Part shown: piece by piece, positions 7,114 to 14,920 of the stretch
How positions within the stretch are numbered: the stretch's first letter is position 1
Layout of the letters: each line of letters begins with the position of its first letter
DNA from: an uncultured Flavobacteriales bacterium
GTDB lineage: Bacteria; Bacteroidota; Bacteroidia; Palsa-965
Direction of reading: 5' to 3'
NCBI GenBank assembly: GCA_937974275.1
Contig: CALJIF010000036.1
Location: 1-34,603, forward strand
Length of the DNA stretch: 34,603 bases
Program-made: the position numbers and the translations under genes
Notes under the pieces: model-generated
Databases searched by the model: none
Told to the model about the DNA's origin: nothing
The model's input: the letters and a program-made list of their open reading frames with translations, nothing else

Positions 7114-8442
7114 CTAAAACTCGATTTCCTCTACAAACGTTATCTGATGTTCTTTCAGTTCTTTCAAAATCGGTTCGTACAATTCTTTATGAACCGGAAC
7201 TACAACTCCTCGTTTTGAAATTTTATTGTTCAATAACAAACGAACTGCAATTGCAGCCGGCAAGCCAACTGTTGCAGCCATGGCAGTTTCTGTTTGATTC
7301 TTTCCGATAACAACTAGCGAAGAGCGGAGCGTTTGCTTTTTGTCATTAATGCTGTATTCGAAAATATGCTGCATGACAACCATATCCTTATCCGCGGCCT
7401 CTAACTTCCATTTGCGCTCAAGAAGTTCCTGCACAATTTGCGCCGGAGATGCGTGTTCCAAAGGAATATAGTCATTGCCCAGTAATCCTGTCCACAAAAG
7501 TTTCTGCATGGCCGGATCATCTTCTCTGATATGACACAATGCTGCAATTCGTTTTTGTAAGGAACCTTCGCCGGATGGAAGCAATGATTCCACAAACTCT
7601 GCATATGTCAACTTATTCGCTTGCTGAATTTTGAACGAATCATCTGTTAATCCAATTGTAACCAGCAGATGCCAGGCTTTACAATATCCCGGATAACGTA
7701 ACGTTCCGCGTAACATGGTTGGAATATTTTGAATACCGTAAACACTTCTGTACGACAGCGAATCCCTGTTCGCATAGGCATCAAATTCTCCATGACCTTT
7801 AACCGTTATCGTAGCGTGTGATGCAAACAGACGACTATACGGCAGATAACGTAATTTCCCGTTTTCAATATATTGAGCTGTCCCCTGCCCTGCCAATATA
7901 ACATTTCGCGGATTCCATGAAAACTTGTAGCCCCAAGGATTAGTATTTGATTCCGGAGCTACCAAACCGCCGCAATAGGAATAAAATGCTGTTAACTTCC
8001 CGCCCTGTGCTTCAATCTTGTGGATAATCTCCATCGCCGACATGTGATCAATACCCGGATCAAGTCCTATTTCATTCAAGAGTAACACATCATTACGAAC
8101 AGCTTCCTCATGCAATGCTTTCATTTCTTCTGAAACATAAGACGCTGTAACCAAATGCTTCTTCAGGCGAACACAATCTTTAGCCACAGCACCGTGCATA
8201 AAAGCCGGCAGCATAGAAATTACAACATCCGCACCCCAAATTTCCTGCTCTCGTTGTTGAGCGTCTTCAATATTGAAGTAAAATGCATCTGCAGATGGAT
8301 GTTCGTTTGTTTTCTGTTGAGCGAGTTTAATGTCCATATCACCCACACGCACCTTCCATTGCTCCTGTTGAGCATGCGTTAAGAGATAATTGATCAATAC
8401 CGATGAGGAACGTCCGGCGCCTATTACTAAAATTGTTTTCAT
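7114..8442 (-). CDS. Saccharopine dehydrogenase family protein
   Basis: A 442-residue cytosolic oxidoreductase of the saccharopine dehydrogenase (LYS9-like reductase) family, which interconverts saccharopine with aminoadipate semialdehyde plus glutamate in lysine metabolism. It opens with a Rossmann nucleotide-binding motif, VIGAGRSSSVL. Further family signatures are HLVTASYVSEEM, NEIGLDPGIDHMSA and GLVAPESNTNPWGYKFSW. The ATG at 8442 is chosen over one six codons upstream because it places MKTILVIGAG at the N-terminus and lies 5 bases after a TAATTTCG box. It stands alone, divergent from the DUF423 gene. The direction of reaction and exact substrate are not shown by sequence. Confidence 0.88.
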   Translation of the reverse strand: MKTILVIGAGRSSSVLINYLLTHAQQEQWKVRVGDMDIKLAQQKTNEHPSADAFYFNIEDAQQREQEIWGADVVISMLPAFMHGAVAKDCVRLKKHLVTASYVSEEMKALHEEAVRNDVLLLNEIGLDPGIDHMSAMEIIHKIEAQGGKLTAFYSYCGGLVAPESNTNPWGYKFSWNPRNVILAGQGTAQYIENGKLRYLPYSRLFASHATITVKGHGEFDAYANRDSLSYRSVYGIQNIPTMLRGTLRYPGYCKAWHLLVTIGLTDDSFKIQQANKLTYAEFVESLLPSGEGSLQKRIAALCHIREDDPAMQKLLWTGLLGNDYIPLEHASPAQIVQELLERKWKLEAADKDMVVMQHIFEYSINDKKQTLRSSLVVIGKNQTETAMAATVGLPAAIAVRLLLNNKISKRGVVVPVHKELYEPILKELKEHQITFVEEIEF

Positions 8443-8447
8443 CAGCG

Positions 8448-8455
8448 CGAAATTA
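8448..8455 (-). promoter_or_regulatory. -7-like element TAATTTCG
   Basis: One mismatch to TAnnTTTG, 5 bases before ATG 8442. The same octamer precedes the starts at 11199 and 31720 at nearly the same distance. Confidence 0.45.
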
Positions 8456-8530
8456 GACAAGTATCTCTAAATACTATGCAGCAAATATCCCGTCTTCATC
8501 GCCAAATTCGGGAAACTGCCCTGTTAAGGT

Positions 8531-8538
8531 TATATTTG
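8531..8538 (+). promoter_or_regulatory. -7 promoter element TATATTTG
   Basis: Exact TAnnTTTG match 28 bases before ATG 8567, with TTCG 20 bases upstream of it. A second, weaker box, AAACTTTG at 8554-8561, lies 5 bases before the ATG. Confidence 0.5.
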
Positions 8539-8566
8539 AGTCAGTAAGTGATAAAACTTTGCAGCA

Positions 8567-8971
8567 ATGAAAGAAGGAATAATTGCAGGTGCCGTTTTAA
8601 TAAGTTTATCTATCATTCTTGGAGCCTTTGCTGCTCACGGTTTGGAAAAACATCTCGATTCGGGTTTGATGACCGAACGTATGATGAAAAATTTTGAAAC
8701 AGGAGCTCGTTACCAAATGTATGCGGGTATAGGAATGATTTTGATGGCCCTATTGCAGGGAGCTTTTCCCGCTCTAAACATAACACCATGGACCTATCGA
8801 TTGCTGTTAGCAGGTGCAATTCTGTTTTCCGGATCATTATATTTATTAAGTACTCGTGATGTTATTGGATTACAATCGTGGAAATGGCTGGGACCGATAA
8901 CACCACTCGGAGGATTATGCATGATAGCAGGATGGTTAGTCCTTATAGTTCAAATCATAAAGGCAAAATGA
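8567..8971 (+). CDS. DUF423 family inner-membrane protein
   Basis: A 134-residue DUF423 (YgdD-like) membrane protein of unknown function. There are four hydrophobic segments. The first contains the family hallmark LGAFAAHGL, followed by the conserved FETGARYQMYAGIGM stretch, and later ones contain GSLYLLSTRD and ITPLGGLCMIAGW. Length and order match the family well. Its TGA stop overlaps the ATG of the next gene in ATGA, so translation is probably coupled to that T9SS cargo. The pairing does not reveal a role. Confidence 0.88.
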   Translation: MKEGIIAGAVLISLSIILGAFAAHGLEKHLDSGLMTERMMKNFETGARYQMYAGIGMILMALLQGAFPALNITPWTYRLLLAGAILFSGSLYLLSTRDVIGLQSWKWLGPITPLGGLCMIAGWLVLIVQIIKAK

Positions 8972-10497
8972 GAACCTTCACAATTGCTGTATGTTTAACT
9001 GTTTTCAACGTTGGTTTATTCAGCCAATGCAGCGACGTTCAGCAATTCAACGCTACCCAACAACAACAACTTTCGGCAACATTTAGTTTCTTACAAACCT
9101 CGCTTCGACAAAAAGATCTAAACGCTATTGATTCTATTTCGCAAGTTGGTAAAATGCAAATGGGCTCGGAAGCGGGTCAACCCGAATCGCCCACAGCATT
9201 TTATAATATTTCCTCCAACACGACATGGTTATCCACCAATAACGCGCTTTTGTTATCAAGAGCATTGATAGCCACCGACAGTGCCGTGTATGCTCAAATT
9301 TGGAAGGCGTGTAAAGGCATGGCTCCACCGACTTTTCTTCCGCATTCCATTCCATTGCGTAGCGGTGCCGAAGTATGTATCGGACTGTTGAGGATAAGTG
9401 CGGCGGAAACAGATCTTGCCCGCAAAACGGCTTACTATAATTGGGCCAAGCAAGGCCTGGATTCACTGCTCACCATGCAATTGAGTTATGGTGCATTTCC
9501 ATTTCCCGACCTACGACCATACAACGACCCGATATTTACTCCCATCATCAATAATTATTTACAATCGATCGGTGCCGATTCAGTAAATGTGTTGCAAAAT
9601 GGCTGGATTATCAGTGATCGCGGAACCGGAGAATTTAAGTTCGATGCCGGTGTTATTGGAGGTGCATTCGCTGAAGCTTATTTGTTTACCGGCGATACCA
9701 ATTACAGAAACGCAGCAATTCTTGCATCGCACTATCTCGACAGCCTGAACTACAATACGAATTACAACTACAATACCTTTCAGTCGTATGGAGTTTCCAT
9801 GGGAGCAACTTTGCAAGCAGTTAATACCAATCAATTCTTGGCGGTCGATTCGATTTTGCGGTATAGCGTTGTTCCCGGTCAAATTCCTTCCGGAATGTGG
9901 ATGGATGGACATAACGCGAAACCGGTCTATCATGCGATTATTGTGCATAATGTTTCCACAACGCTACAGCTCTTACCAAACGGCCTTCCATGGCGGGATA
10001 CGGCAATTTACATGTTACGCAAAGCACTTCGCGCCGATCTCAATTTGTTTTATGCCTGCGATGCTGCTCACGGTTTCGATAGTTGGCTGCGCGCATGGCG
10101 TTGTGATACGTCCATCATACCGATAACACTTCATGACTCCATTAGCGACGTCATCGGAATGCATATTAACCAGGCCGCTTTAAATGGTCGTTTCCTGGAT
10201 GTTTACACTATGGGATTATACCTTGATGTACAAATGAATCTTGTATCTACTGAGACAAGCACAACATCGCCACGAATCAATCTCTTTCCCAATCCCGGAA
10301 CCGATGCATTGCACGTTACAGGATTGCCTCAAGAATGCGCAATCTCGATTTTTGATATGAGCGGCAAGTGTGTTTACACCGGCGATAACCTGTCTGACAC
10401 CATGGTTTTACAAACTACGTCATGGAATGCAGGACTATATGTAATTCACATCCGGACTAAAGGGCAACAAGTCAGCACAAAGTGGCTCAAGCTCTAA
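8968..10497 (+). CDS. T9SS-sorted secreted protein, possibly an alpha/alpha-toroid enzyme
   Basis: A 509-residue secreted protein. A longer frame is open from 8878 inside DUF423, but the ATG at 8968 overlaps the DUF423 stop and gives a signal peptide ending near GLFSQ, so it is preferred. The body is rich in helical stretches with aromatic and acidic residues, as in GEFKFDAGVIGGAFAEAY and GHNAKPVYHAII. That recalls six-hairpin glycosidase-type toroids, but no catalytic motif was recognised. The last 80 or so residues are a type A T9SS sorting domain: LFPNPGTDALHV, ISIFDMSGKCVYTG, AGLYVIHI and a final STKWLKL. The protein should cross the outer membrane and be attached at or released from the surface. 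Enzyme activity is speculation. Confidence 0.8.
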   Translation: MRTFTIAVCLTVFNVGLFSQCSDVQQFNATQQQQLSATFSFLQTSLRQKDLNAIDSISQVGKMQMGSEAGQPESPTAFYNISSNTTWLSTNNALLLSRALIATDSAVYAQIWKACKGMAPPTFLPHSIPLRSGAEVCIGLLRISAAETDLARKTAYYNWAKQGLDSLLTMQLSYGAFPFPDLRPYNDPIFTPIINNYLQSIGADSVNVLQNGWIISDRGTGEFKFDAGVIGGAFAEAYLFTGDTNYRNAAILASHYLDSLNYNTNYNYNTFQSYGVSMGATLQAVNTNQFLAVDSILRYSVVPGQIPSGMWMDGHNAKPVYHAIIVHNVSTTLQLLPNGLPWRDTAIYMLRKALRADLNLFYACDAAHGFDSWLRAWRCDTSIIPITLHDSISDVIGMHINQAALNGRFLDVYTMGLYLDVQMNLVSTETSTTSPRINLFPNPGTDALHVTGLPQECAISIFDMSGKCVYTGDNLSDTMVLQTTSWNAGLYVIHIRTKGQQVSTKWLKL

Positions 10498-10539
10498 CAT
10501 TAGGTGACCATAGTCACTGTACGACTCATCTTATTGTCT

Positions 10540-10547
10540 GAACTTTG
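10540..10547 (+). promoter_or_regulatory. -7-like element GAACTTTG
   Basis: One mismatch to TAnnTTTG, 19 bases before ATG 10567. It is a weak candidate promoter for the sulfur/redox cluster. Confidence 0.3.
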
Positions 10548-10566
10548 TACCATAAAACGAAAATCT

Positions 10567-10881
10567 ATGTTCGGACTTCTGAAAAAACTAATGGGAATGA
10601 GCGTTCCCGAAGAAATACTAAAAGCAGATAACTTGATGGTTATCGATGTGCGCACTCCGGGTGAATATAAATCGGGGCATATCCCGGGTTCAATTAACAT
10701 TCCGCTCAACACGCTGGATAGTCAGTTGAAGAAAATCGGGAAAGGACCTGTAGTGTTGTGTTGTGCTTCGGGCACACGATCAGGAATGGGTGTGAGCACA
10801 CTTAAATCAAAAGGTTTAACACAAGTATACAATGGAGGAAGCTGGACTTCACTTCAACGTGACCTTGAAAAACTTGGATAA
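10567..10881 (+). CDS. Single-domain rhodanese (sulfurtransferase)
   Basis: A 104-residue rhodanese, the domain that carries sulfane sulfur as a persulfide on a loop cysteine. Visible motifs are VIDVRTPGEYKSGHIPGSIN (25-44) and the active loop CASGTR with Cys66, preceded by a second Cys65. There is no signal peptide, so it is cytosolic. ATG 10567 is chosen over a GTG at 10504 because the extension has no family similarity and would cover the promoter-like region. It is the first of four tightly spaced genes (gaps of 2, 18 and 11 bases). Its sulfur acceptor is not known; the thioredoxin encoded next may reduce the persulfide. Confidence 0.88.
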   Translation: MFGLLKKLMGMSVPEEILKADNLMVIDVRTPGEYKSGHIPGSINIPLNTLDSQLKKIGKGPVVLCCASGTRSGMGVSTLKSKGLTQVYNGGSWTSLQRDLEKLG

Positions 10882-10883
10882 TT

Positions 10884-11180
10884 ATGTCAGACTTTAAAAC
10901 ACTGATCAATTCCGGTAAACCCGTATTGGTCGATTTCTTTGCCGAATGGTGCGGGCCGTGTAAAGCCATGTCTCCGGTATTGAATGACTTATCTTCTCGC
11001 GTTGGCGACAATGCACATATTTTGAAAGTAGACGTTGACAAGAATCAACAGGCTGCAGCCGCATTTGGTATTCGCGCCGTGCCAACACTATTGCTATTTA
11101 AAAATGGAGAAGTCGTATGGCGCCACTCCGGAATGGCCGGTGCTGCGGAGTTACAGCAAATTATTCAATCGCATCAGTAA
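10884..11180 (+). CDS. Thioredoxin
   Basis: A 98-residue thioredoxin, slightly shorter than the typical 105-110. It has the classical active site WCGPC (Cys23 and Cys26), a VDVD strand, the cis-proline motif AVPTL (Pro67) and the following LLFKNGEVV hairpin. It lacks a signal peptide and should act in the cytosol. It starts 2 bases after the rhodanese stop, so the two are almost surely co-expressed. Reduction of the rhodanese persulfide is a reasonable inference. I do not assign trxA because a housekeeping copy may lie elsewhere. Confidence 0.92.
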   Translation: MSDFKTLINSGKPVLVDFFAEWCGPCKAMSPVLNDLSSRVGDNAHILKVDVDKNQQAAAAFGIRAVPTLLLFKNGEVVWRHSGMAGAAELQQIIQSHQ

Positions 11181-11186
11181 TACCCT

Positions 11187-11194
11187 TAATTTCG
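11187..11194 (+). promoter_or_regulatory. -7-like element TAATTTCG
   Basis: One mismatch to TAnnTTTG, 4 bases before ATG 11199. It may let the fusion lipoprotein and DsrE gene be transcribed separately from the upstream pair. Confidence 0.4.
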
Positions 11195-11198
11195 TATT

Positions 11199-11924
11199 AT
11201 GAAACAACTATTTCTTGCAATTCCGTTTGTAGCAATCGTATTGGTAGCCTGCGGACAGACGAATAAAGGCGGTTTAAACCAAACTGTTGCACCTGCGCGC
11301 TTTCAGGCTTTGATTGATTCATTGCCCAATGAACAGTTAGTGGACGTGCGAACACCGGGAGAATTCAACGGTGGCTTCATTGCCAACGCCATGAATATGG
11401 ATTGGAACGGCCCCGACTTCAAGATGCAAGCAGCGAACTTAAAAAAAGATCAACCCGTAATGGTATATTGCTTAAGCGGTGGCCGCAGCGCGTCGGCTGT
11501 TTCCTGGTTACGCGAAAACGGGTTTAAGCAAGTTATTGAATTGCAGGGCGGCGTAAGAAACTGGTCCAATTCAGGAATGGCATTAGTAACATCAGGAGCT
11601 ACAGCAACGCCTAAAGCTACCGTAATCACTACCGCAATGTATAATGATACCATTAACAGCGGCGTCGTTCTTGTAGATTTTACTGCGGTATGGTGTGGTC
11701 CGTGCAAAATTTTAGGTCCACGTTTGGATCAGCTGTCAGAAGAAATGAAAGGACAGTTTACATTAGTTAAAGTTGATGTAGACCGCGATTCAGAGGTTGC
11801 GAATTACATGAACATTAGTGCTATGCCGACCTTGGTTTTGTATAAAGATGGTAAAGTGTTGTGGCGCAATGAAGGATTGGTAGAGAAAGAATTAGTTAAA
11901 CAGAAAATTCAATCTGCACTTTAA
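11199..11924 (+). CDS. Rhodanese-thioredoxin fusion lipoprotein
   Basis: A 241-residue lipoprotein. The N-terminus is a lipoprotein signal with lipobox LVAC (Cys18). A rhodanese domain spans about 33-130, with LVDVRTPGEF and active loop CLSGGRS (Cys91). A thioredoxin domain spans about 140-241, with VWCGPC (Cys166 and Cys169) and cis-Pro210 in AMPTL. Joining both domains on one lipid anchor suggests sulfane sulfur or thiol handling on the periplasmic face of a membrane. Which membrane holds the anchor is not clear; the residues after the Cys are GQTNKG. The adjacent upstream pair encodes the same two activities as separate leaderless proteins. Domain calls are firm; substrate and partner are unknown. 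Confidence 0.92.
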   Translation: MKQLFLAIPFVAIVLVACGQTNKGGLNQTVAPARFQALIDSLPNEQLVDVRTPGEFNGGFIANAMNMDWNGPDFKMQAANLKKDQPVMVYCLSGGRSASAVSWLRENGFKQVIELQGGVRNWSNSGMALVTSGATATPKATVITTAMYNDTINSGVVLVDFTAVWCGPCKILGPRLDQLSEEMKGQFTLVKVDVDRDSEVANYMNISAMPTLVLYKDGKVLWRNEGLVEKELVKQKIQSAL

Positions 11925-11935
11925 TATTTTTAGCC

Positions 11936-12373
11936 ATGCAGAAATTTAAATATGCGATTGCAGGTGTGATTATTCTTGCCATTGCCACTTTTTCGTACAG
12001 TTGGAAAACGTCGGTCAATGAAGGAAAAAACGAACACCGAATTGTGTTTCAATTGACATCAGGAGATACAATGGTGCACAAACAGTTAATGAAACAACTG
12101 GGCAATATTACAAGCGTATCACCTACCACTAAAATTGAAGTAGTTTGTCACGGAGCCGGACTTGATATGATCACCGAAGGCAAAACTATTGTTAAAGAAA
12201 AGGTTCAGGCACACGCCGCAAAAGGGATTCAATTCAATGCATGTGAATTTTCATTGAAGGAACGCAAAGTTGAACGAAGCCTTATTTTGGACGGCATGGG
12301 CTTTGTACCTGCCGGCATCATTGAAATTGTGAAGCGTCAGGAAGAAGGCTGGTCGTATATTAAAGCGGGATAG
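11936..12373 (+). CDS. Exported DsrE-like sulfur-transfer protein
   Basis: A 145-residue DsrE/DsrF-like protein. DsrE relatives carry sulfur on cysteines in sulfur relays. Residues 4-22 form a signal peptide or membrane anchor. The mature part follows the family pattern: VVCHGAGLDMITEG with Cys71, IQFNACEFSLKERK with Cys103, then GFVPAGIIEIVKRQEEGWSY near the end. Cys103 sits at the position usual for the relay cysteine. It starts 11 bases after the rhodanese-thioredoxin lipoprotein, which would place both in the periplasm. Cooperation between them is inferred from order and domain type. A terminator follows at 12446. Confidence 0.85.
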   Translation: MQKFKYAIAGVIILAIATFSYSWKTSVNEGKNEHRIVFQLTSGDTMVHKQLMKQLGNITSVSPTTKIEVVCHGAGLDMITEGKTIVKEKVQAHAAKGIQFNACEFSLKERKVERSLILDGMGFVPAGIIEIVKRQEEGWSYIKAG

Positions 12374-12445
12374 TTTTTGTCGGTCTAAGTTAATGATCGA
12401 AGTAAAATAACAACTCCGTAGCCAAATAAAATAAATGCCGACAAC

Positions 12446-12477
12446 AAAAAAAGCGAACAAAAACTGTTCGCTTTTTT
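12446..12477. terminator. Bidirectional rho-independent terminator
   Basis: An A-run and GCGAAC (12453-12458) pair with GTTCGC (12466-12471) and a T-run. It closes the sulfur/redox cluster on the plus strand and the convergent minus-strand gene that ends at 12498. Confidence 0.88.
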
Positions 12478-12497
12478 ATTGAAATCAATACTGTTTG

Positions 12498-12965
12498 TTA
12501 CTTCTTCTTCTTGTCTTTCTGACTTCCAACGAAATCGAAGTGGCGCTTCAACTTGCCTTTCTTGGACAATTCAATAGAACCTTCGATACCGTAACCATCA
12601 ACAGTTCCTACAACTTTAACGGTTTCTTCCATTTTGTTGGTGAACTCGCCTTCAAACTCGACATAAATCATATCGATATCTTCATTATCATCACTACCTT
12701 CCTGCGTATAGACAGAATCTATCTTCAACTCAATCGGAATCGCATCGGCACCCATTTCCACCTTAGCAGTCTTTGACTTGAACTTTCCTCCTTTGAATGA
12801 AATTTCATCCTGATCGGGTTTTCCGGACTTGCCTTTTTTCACTTCTGTGGTAGTTACTTTATACAACTTGCCTTCCAATGAAGTGGTATCTTTTCCTTTA
12901 AATGCGAATGAGCACAACAATAGCGTTACTGCGCCTATCATCACTACTCCTGAAAATGGTTTCAT
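12498..12965 (-). CDS. Small exported acidic/lysine-rich hypothetical protein
   Basis: A 155-residue protein of unknown function. The start at 12965 gives MKPFSGVVMIGAVTLLLCSFAF as signal peptide. A TTG eight codons upstream lies inside a perfect TAAATTTG promoter box, so it cannot be the start of that transcript. The mature part is highly charged and probably beta-rich. It contains an acidic stretch, GSDDNEDIDM, then a VKVVGTVDGYGIEGSI segment and a lysine-rich C-terminus, KDKKKK. It is monocistronic, transcribed toward the sulfur cluster and separated from it by a shared terminator. No domain was recognised. Confidence 0.75.
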   Translation of the reverse strand: MKPFSGVVMIGAVTLLLCSFAFKGKDTTSLEGKLYKVTTTEVKKGKSGKPDQDEISFKGGKFKSKTAKVEMGADAIPIELKIDSVYTQEGSDDNEDIDMIYVEFEGEFTNKMEETVKVVGTVDGYGIEGSIELSKKGKLKRHFDFVGSQKDKKKK

Positions 12966-12986
12966 AGTTTTGGGTGTATTGGTGGA

Positions 12987-12994
12987 CAAATTTA
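12987..12994 (-). promoter_or_regulatory. -7 promoter element TAAATTTG
   Basis: Exact TAnnTTTG match, 21 bases before ATG 12965 on the minus strand. Confidence 0.6.
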
Positions 12995-13053
12995 ACTTTT
13001 CATTCCATATATCGAAAAAACTGTGCCGAAGTTCTTCTCCTTAACGGTTATTG

Positions 13054-13061
13054 TAACTTTG
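13054..13061 (+). promoter_or_regulatory. -7 promoter element TAACTTTG for rarA
   Basis: Exact TAnnTTTG match 4 bases before ATG 13066. Transcription would start at or within about 3 bases of the start codon. Confidence 0.6.
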
Positions 13062-13065
13062 TCGC

Positions 13066-14346
13066 ATGTTTAATGCCCCTTTAGCGGAACGTCTGCGCCC
13101 CAAAACACTTGATCAATACATCGGTCAACAACATCTCGTTGGCACGGATGGCGTTATTCGACGGGCATTAGAATCAGGTTTGCTGCACTCCATGATTTTT
13201 TGGGGACCACCCGGAGTAGGGAAAACTACATTGGCCAATATTATTTCCAATACGCTGAAACGTCCATTTTATGCACTAAGTGCAATTAACTCGGGCGTAA
13301 AAGATATTCGGGAAGTGATTGACAAAGCAAAAGAGAACAGCCTGTTCAACACACAAACACCGGTTTTATTCATCGATGAAATTCACCGCTTCAGCAAAGC
13401 ACAACAAGATTCATTGTTAGGAGCAGTAGAAAAAGGCTGGATCACGTTAATTGGCGCCACGACCGAGAATCCTTCATTTGAAGTTATTCCCGCTTTGCTT
13501 TCCAGATGTCAGGTGTACATTTTAAAAAATTTAAATGAACACGATCTGGAAGCCTTATTGCAACAGGCTATTCGAGATGACGATTATATTCGTTCACGTC
13601 AAGTGCAAATACGGGAATATGAAGCGTTGTTCCGCATTTCCGGTGGTGATGCACGTAAGTTGTTAAACGTATTCGAACTGGTGGTCAAAAGTTTTCCTGC
13701 CGGTGCATCTTGTGCAATTACCAACGATTATGTGATGCAGCAAGTACAGCAAAATATTGCGCTATACGATAAATCGGGAGAACAGCATTATGACATCATC
13801 AGTGCAATGATTAAATCTGTTCGAGGATCAGATCCAAATGGAGCTGTGTATTGGCTGGCACGTATGCTCGCCGGTGGAGAAGATCCCTTGTTTATTGCAC
13901 GTCGGCTGATCATTTTAGCATCGGAAGATATCGGTAATGCCAATCCCAACGCGTTATTGATGGCGAATAACTGCTTTCAGGCAGTAAATGTTATCGGCAT
14001 GCCGGAAGCACGTATTATTCTGAGTCAATGCGTTACCTATTTGGCCTGTAGCGCTAAAAGCAATGCGGCTTATGCAGCAATCGGTAAAGCGCTGGAAGCA
14101 GTTGAACAAACGGGAAATCAACCGGTACCTTTGCATTTACGAAATGCACCTACTGCATTAATGAAGGACATCGGCTACGGTTCAGATTATCGTTATGCTC
14201 ACGCCTATGATGGCAATTTTGTAGCACAGGAATTTTTACCGGAGGTACTTAGCGGGTCGGTGTTTTATGATCCGGGGCAAAATGCGCGTGAAAATGAACT
14301 GCGAGCCTTCCTCAAATCACGTTGGAAGGAGAAATACGGTTATTGA
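13066..14346 (+). CDS. rarA: Replication-associated recombination protein A (AAA+ ATPase)
   Basis: A 426-residue RarA/MgsA protein, the AAA+ ATPase that acts at stalled replication forks and gaps and is related to clamp-loader subunits. The start PLAERLRPKTLDQYIGQQHL is diagnostic. Walker A is GPPGVGKTT (47-55) and Walker B LFIDEIHRF (101-109). Sensor 1 lies in GATTENPSFEV (130-140) and the arginine finger region in LLSRCQV. The C-terminal half has the tetramerisation-domain features of the family, including GSDPNGAVYWLARMLAGGEDP and ASEDIGNANPNAL. Length and start match the family. Its stop directly abuts the stop of the convergent membrane gene. Confidence 0.96.
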   Translation: MFNAPLAERLRPKTLDQYIGQQHLVGTDGVIRRALESGLLHSMIFWGPPGVGKTTLANIISNTLKRPFYALSAINSGVKDIREVIDKAKENSLFNTQTPVLFIDEIHRFSKAQQDSLLGAVEKGWITLIGATTENPSFEVIPALLSRCQVYILKNLNEHDLEALLQQAIRDDDYIRSRQVQIREYEALFRISGGDARKLLNVFELVVKSFPAGASCAITNDYVMQQVQQNIALYDKSGEQHYDIISAMIKSVRGSDPNGAVYWLARMLAGGEDPLFIARRLIILASEDIGNANPNALLMANNCFQAVNVIGMPEARIILSQCVTYLACSAKSNAAYAAIGKALEAVEQTGNQPVPLHLRNAPTALMKDIGYGSDYRYAHAYDGNFVAQEFLPEVLSGSVFYDPGQNARENELRAFLKSRWKEKYGY

Positions 14347-14805
14347 TTACGGCAGATCTTCGTGATGTTCTACTTCTTGAGGAACATAGAAAGGTTCGTA
14401 CACAAACATGTACACCAATCCTGTTACAAAACCGCCAATAGCCTGTTCTATCGCTTGCCAAACTACATCCATTACAATAAATTTCAGATCGAGTTCTTTA
14501 TTGTAAGTGACGCCAATAACCAAAGCCAACACGTAAACGGCAACACCGGTAATCACGCCGGCAACGGGTCCTCGAAGCAAGGGATGCCTGCCAACACGAT
14601 CCAATTGAGGAGCAATAAATAATCGTCCTAATACAGCTCCGATCATTAGATACGCCACGGCAGCCGCACCCAGAAAAATCCCTAACGGATATTGTATCAG
14701 TTGATAATCGTTCAGAAACAAACCGTGCCAGCAATACGACAAGCCGTACATCACGATTGCTGAAGCTAAAAGAGAAATAAAATATCGCTTGCCGTATTTA
14801 CGCAT
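14347..14805 (-). CDS. Four-helix inner-membrane protein of unknown function
   Basis: A 152-residue membrane protein. ATG 14805 is preferred over 14850 because a perfect TAAATTTG box lies 6 bases upstream of it, inside the longer frame. It has four hydrophobic segments near residues 8-24, 38-62, 77-97 and 109-134. Glycines are frequent (GAAAVAYLMIGAVLG and GPVAGVITGVAVYVLA), and the tail is acidic and His-containing (VEHHEDLP). No family was recognised. The gene is monocistronic and convergent with rarA, with no spacer and no visible terminator between them. Confidence 0.75.
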   Translation of the reverse strand: MRKYGKRYFISLLASAIVMYGLSYCWHGLFLNDYQLIQYPLGIFLGAAAVAYLMIGAVLGRLFIAPQLDRVGRHPLLRGPVAGVITGVAVYVLALVIGVTYNKELDLKFIVMDVVWQAIEQAIGGFVTGLVYMFVYEPFYVPQEVEHHEDLP

Positions 14806-14811
14806 AAAGCA

Positions 14812-14819
14812 CAAATTTA
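14812..14819 (-). promoter_or_regulatory. -7 promoter element TAAATTTG
   Basis: Exact TAnnTTTG match, 6 bases before ATG 14805 on the minus strand. Confidence 0.6.
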
Positions 14820-14920
14820 ACGTGTTTCTGAAAAATAGGTTGCATTTCATTCGGTTAACGCGTAAGATTTTCTGATAATGGGCATTTACAACGACGTAGG
14901 ATGACTTATCTTAGTATCCT

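Noticed and set aside
9134..9466. 110-residue minus-strand frame inside the T9SS cargo
   Set aside because: Shadow frame with atypical composition and no start context.
12495..12776. 93-residue plus-strand frame
   Set aside because: Antisense to the exported hypothetical gene, which has a promoter, signal peptide and terminator.
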